Assembly (NCBI GenBank): GCA_028707745.1
Contig: JAQWAJ010000058.1
Location: 1-8,116, forward strand
Direction of reading: 5' to 3'
DNA from: Bacteroidales bacterium
GTDB lineage: Bacteria > Bacteroidota > Bacteroidia > Bacteroidales > UBA12481
DNA length: 8,116 nucleotides
Below are positions 7,258-8,116 of this stretch, piece by piece (the stretch's first letter is position 1; every line of letters begins with the position of its first letter). Both the position numbers and the translations under genes were made by a program. The notes beneath the pieces are model-generated. The model did not search any database, was not told the DNA's origin, and was given only the letters and a program-made list of their open reading frames with translations.

Positions 7258-7291
7258 AGCCCAGCTAAACAACTGCTAAAATTTTCAAATT

Positions 7292-8116
7292 ATGCTTTCC
7301 TTAAAGCTCATCCAGGAACAAGGCGATTTCGTCATCGAACGGCTGAAAGTCAAAAATTTTGATGCCACCAGGATTGTCGGACAAATACAGTTGGCCGATG
7401 AAAAAAGGCGTAACCTGCAGAACCAGATCGACAACCAGCTTTCCGAATTAAACAACCTGGCCAAACAGATCGGCCAGCTTTTTAAAGAAGGGAAAGCACA
7501 GGAAGCTGAAGTTGCCAAAAACAGGACCTTCGAAATCAAGGAACAGAACCGCATCCTGAAGGAGGAGCATACGACTGTTGAAGCCCAGCTGCAGGAACTC
7601 GTTGTTCAGCTCCCAAACCTTCCGCATGAGCTGGTGCCACGGGGCAAATCCGCCGACGATAATCTGGAAATCCGCAGGGGCGGCACCATCCCTGAGCCTG
7701 ATAGTAACAGAAAAGCACACTGGGACCTGCTCGCCGGATCGGGGTTGATCGACTTTGAGCTTGGAGTTAAGCTGACCGGTGCCGGATTCCCTGTTTATCA
7801 AAGGGAAGCAGCCCGCCTTCAACGTGCATTGATCAATTTTTTCCTCGATCAGGGTCTAAAAGCCGGTTTCACGGAAATCCAGCCCCCGATTATGGTCAAC
7901 GCAGATTCGGCCTATGGCACAGGACAGCTGCCCGATAAGGAAGCCCAGATGTATTGCTGCGAAACCGACGGATTGTATCTCATTCCTACGGCCGAAGTGC
8001 CTGTAACCAATATCTTCCGCGATCAGATTCTTTCGGCAGAACAGCTGCCGGTCAAGTATATGGCCTACACTCCCTGTTTCCGCCGTGAAGCGGGCTCCTG
8101 GGGCAGCCACGTGAGA
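7292..8116 (+). CDS. serS: Seryl-tRNA synthetase, N-terminal part (runs off the window)
   Basis: The frame is open from this ATG to the window edge: 275 of about 420 residues, with no stop reached. The enzyme charges tRNA-Ser and is a cytoplasmic class II synthetase. The N-terminal MLSLKLIQEQ and a long helical coiled-coil arm (about 25-110), which grips the long variable arm of tRNA-Ser, come first. The catalytic core follows with HWDLL, LIDFELGVKLTGAGFPVY, the motif 1 region (about 170-200), GTGQLPDKE (209-217), and the serine-binding segment LIPTAEVPVTN (230-240). CFRREAGSWG at the start of motif 2 (262-271) is also present. Motif 3 lies beyond the window. The ATG has an A/T-rich leader without a Shine-Dalgarno sequence. 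The gene is probably transcribed separately from rpmA, given the terminator between them. Confidence 0.97.
   Translation, partial: MLSLKLIQEQGDFVIERLKVKNFDATRIVGQIQLADEKRRNLQNQIDNQLSELNNLAKQIGQLFKEGKAQEAEVAKNRTFEIKEQNRILKEEHTTVEAQLQELVVQLPNLPHELVPRGKSADDNLEIRRGGTIPEPDSNRKAHWDLLAGSGLIDFELGVKLTGAGFPVYQREAARLQRALINFFLDQGLKAGFTEIQPPIMVNADSAYGTGQLPDKEAQMYCCETDGLYLIPTAEVPVTNIFRDQILSAEQLPVKYMAYTPCFRREAGSWGSHVR

Overview
This window looks like ordinary chromosomal housekeeping DNA from a member of the Bacteroidota. The order within the phylum cannot be fixed from here. The phylum call rests on four things. The trigger factor, ClpP, ClpX, L21, L27 and SerRS proteins resemble Bacteroidota family members. 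Two promoter-like sites fit the phylum's TTTG / TAnnTTTG (-33/-7) pattern. Shine-Dalgarno sequences are largely absent, and starts are preceded by A/T-rich leaders instead. The gene order tig-clpP-clpX is compact. Base composition appears close to balanced, and I saw no mobile element, CRISPR array, prophage gene or pseudogene. I did not find an undescribed multi-gene system.

Left part (1-1255, plus strand): the 3' end of a KdsD/KpsF-type arabinose-5-phosphate isomerase gene (two CBS domains) is followed after 5 nt by lptB, the ATPase of the LPS transporter. Both act in building and exporting lipopolysaccharide. A tRNA-Leu(UAG) gene with its own Bacteroidota-type promoter follows.

Centre (1292-4565, plus strand): tig, clpP and clpX form a tightly packed protein-quality-control unit (nascent-chain chaperone, protease, unfoldase). 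tig and clpP overlap by 17 nt, and clpX begins with GTG 6 nt after clpP. The ClpP carries Asn where the catalytic Asp of the Ser-His-Asp triad is expected. This is the most interesting single observation in the window.

Minus-strand block (6468 down to 4562): a BFN/DUF151 plus UVR-motif protein, thyA and folA are laid out as one operon. ThyA makes dTMP and releases dihydrofolate, which FolA reduces back to tetrahydrofolate. thyA and folA overlap through ATGA. folA and clpX converge on a shared CTAG that supplies both stop codons.

Right part (6469-8116, plus strand): a divergent promoter region leads into rplU-rpmA (ribosomal proteins L21 and L27). A strong GNRA-loop terminator closes that pair, and its T-rich tail contains a perfect -7 box for the next gene. 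That gene, serS (seryl-tRNA synthetase), has no stop before the window ends.
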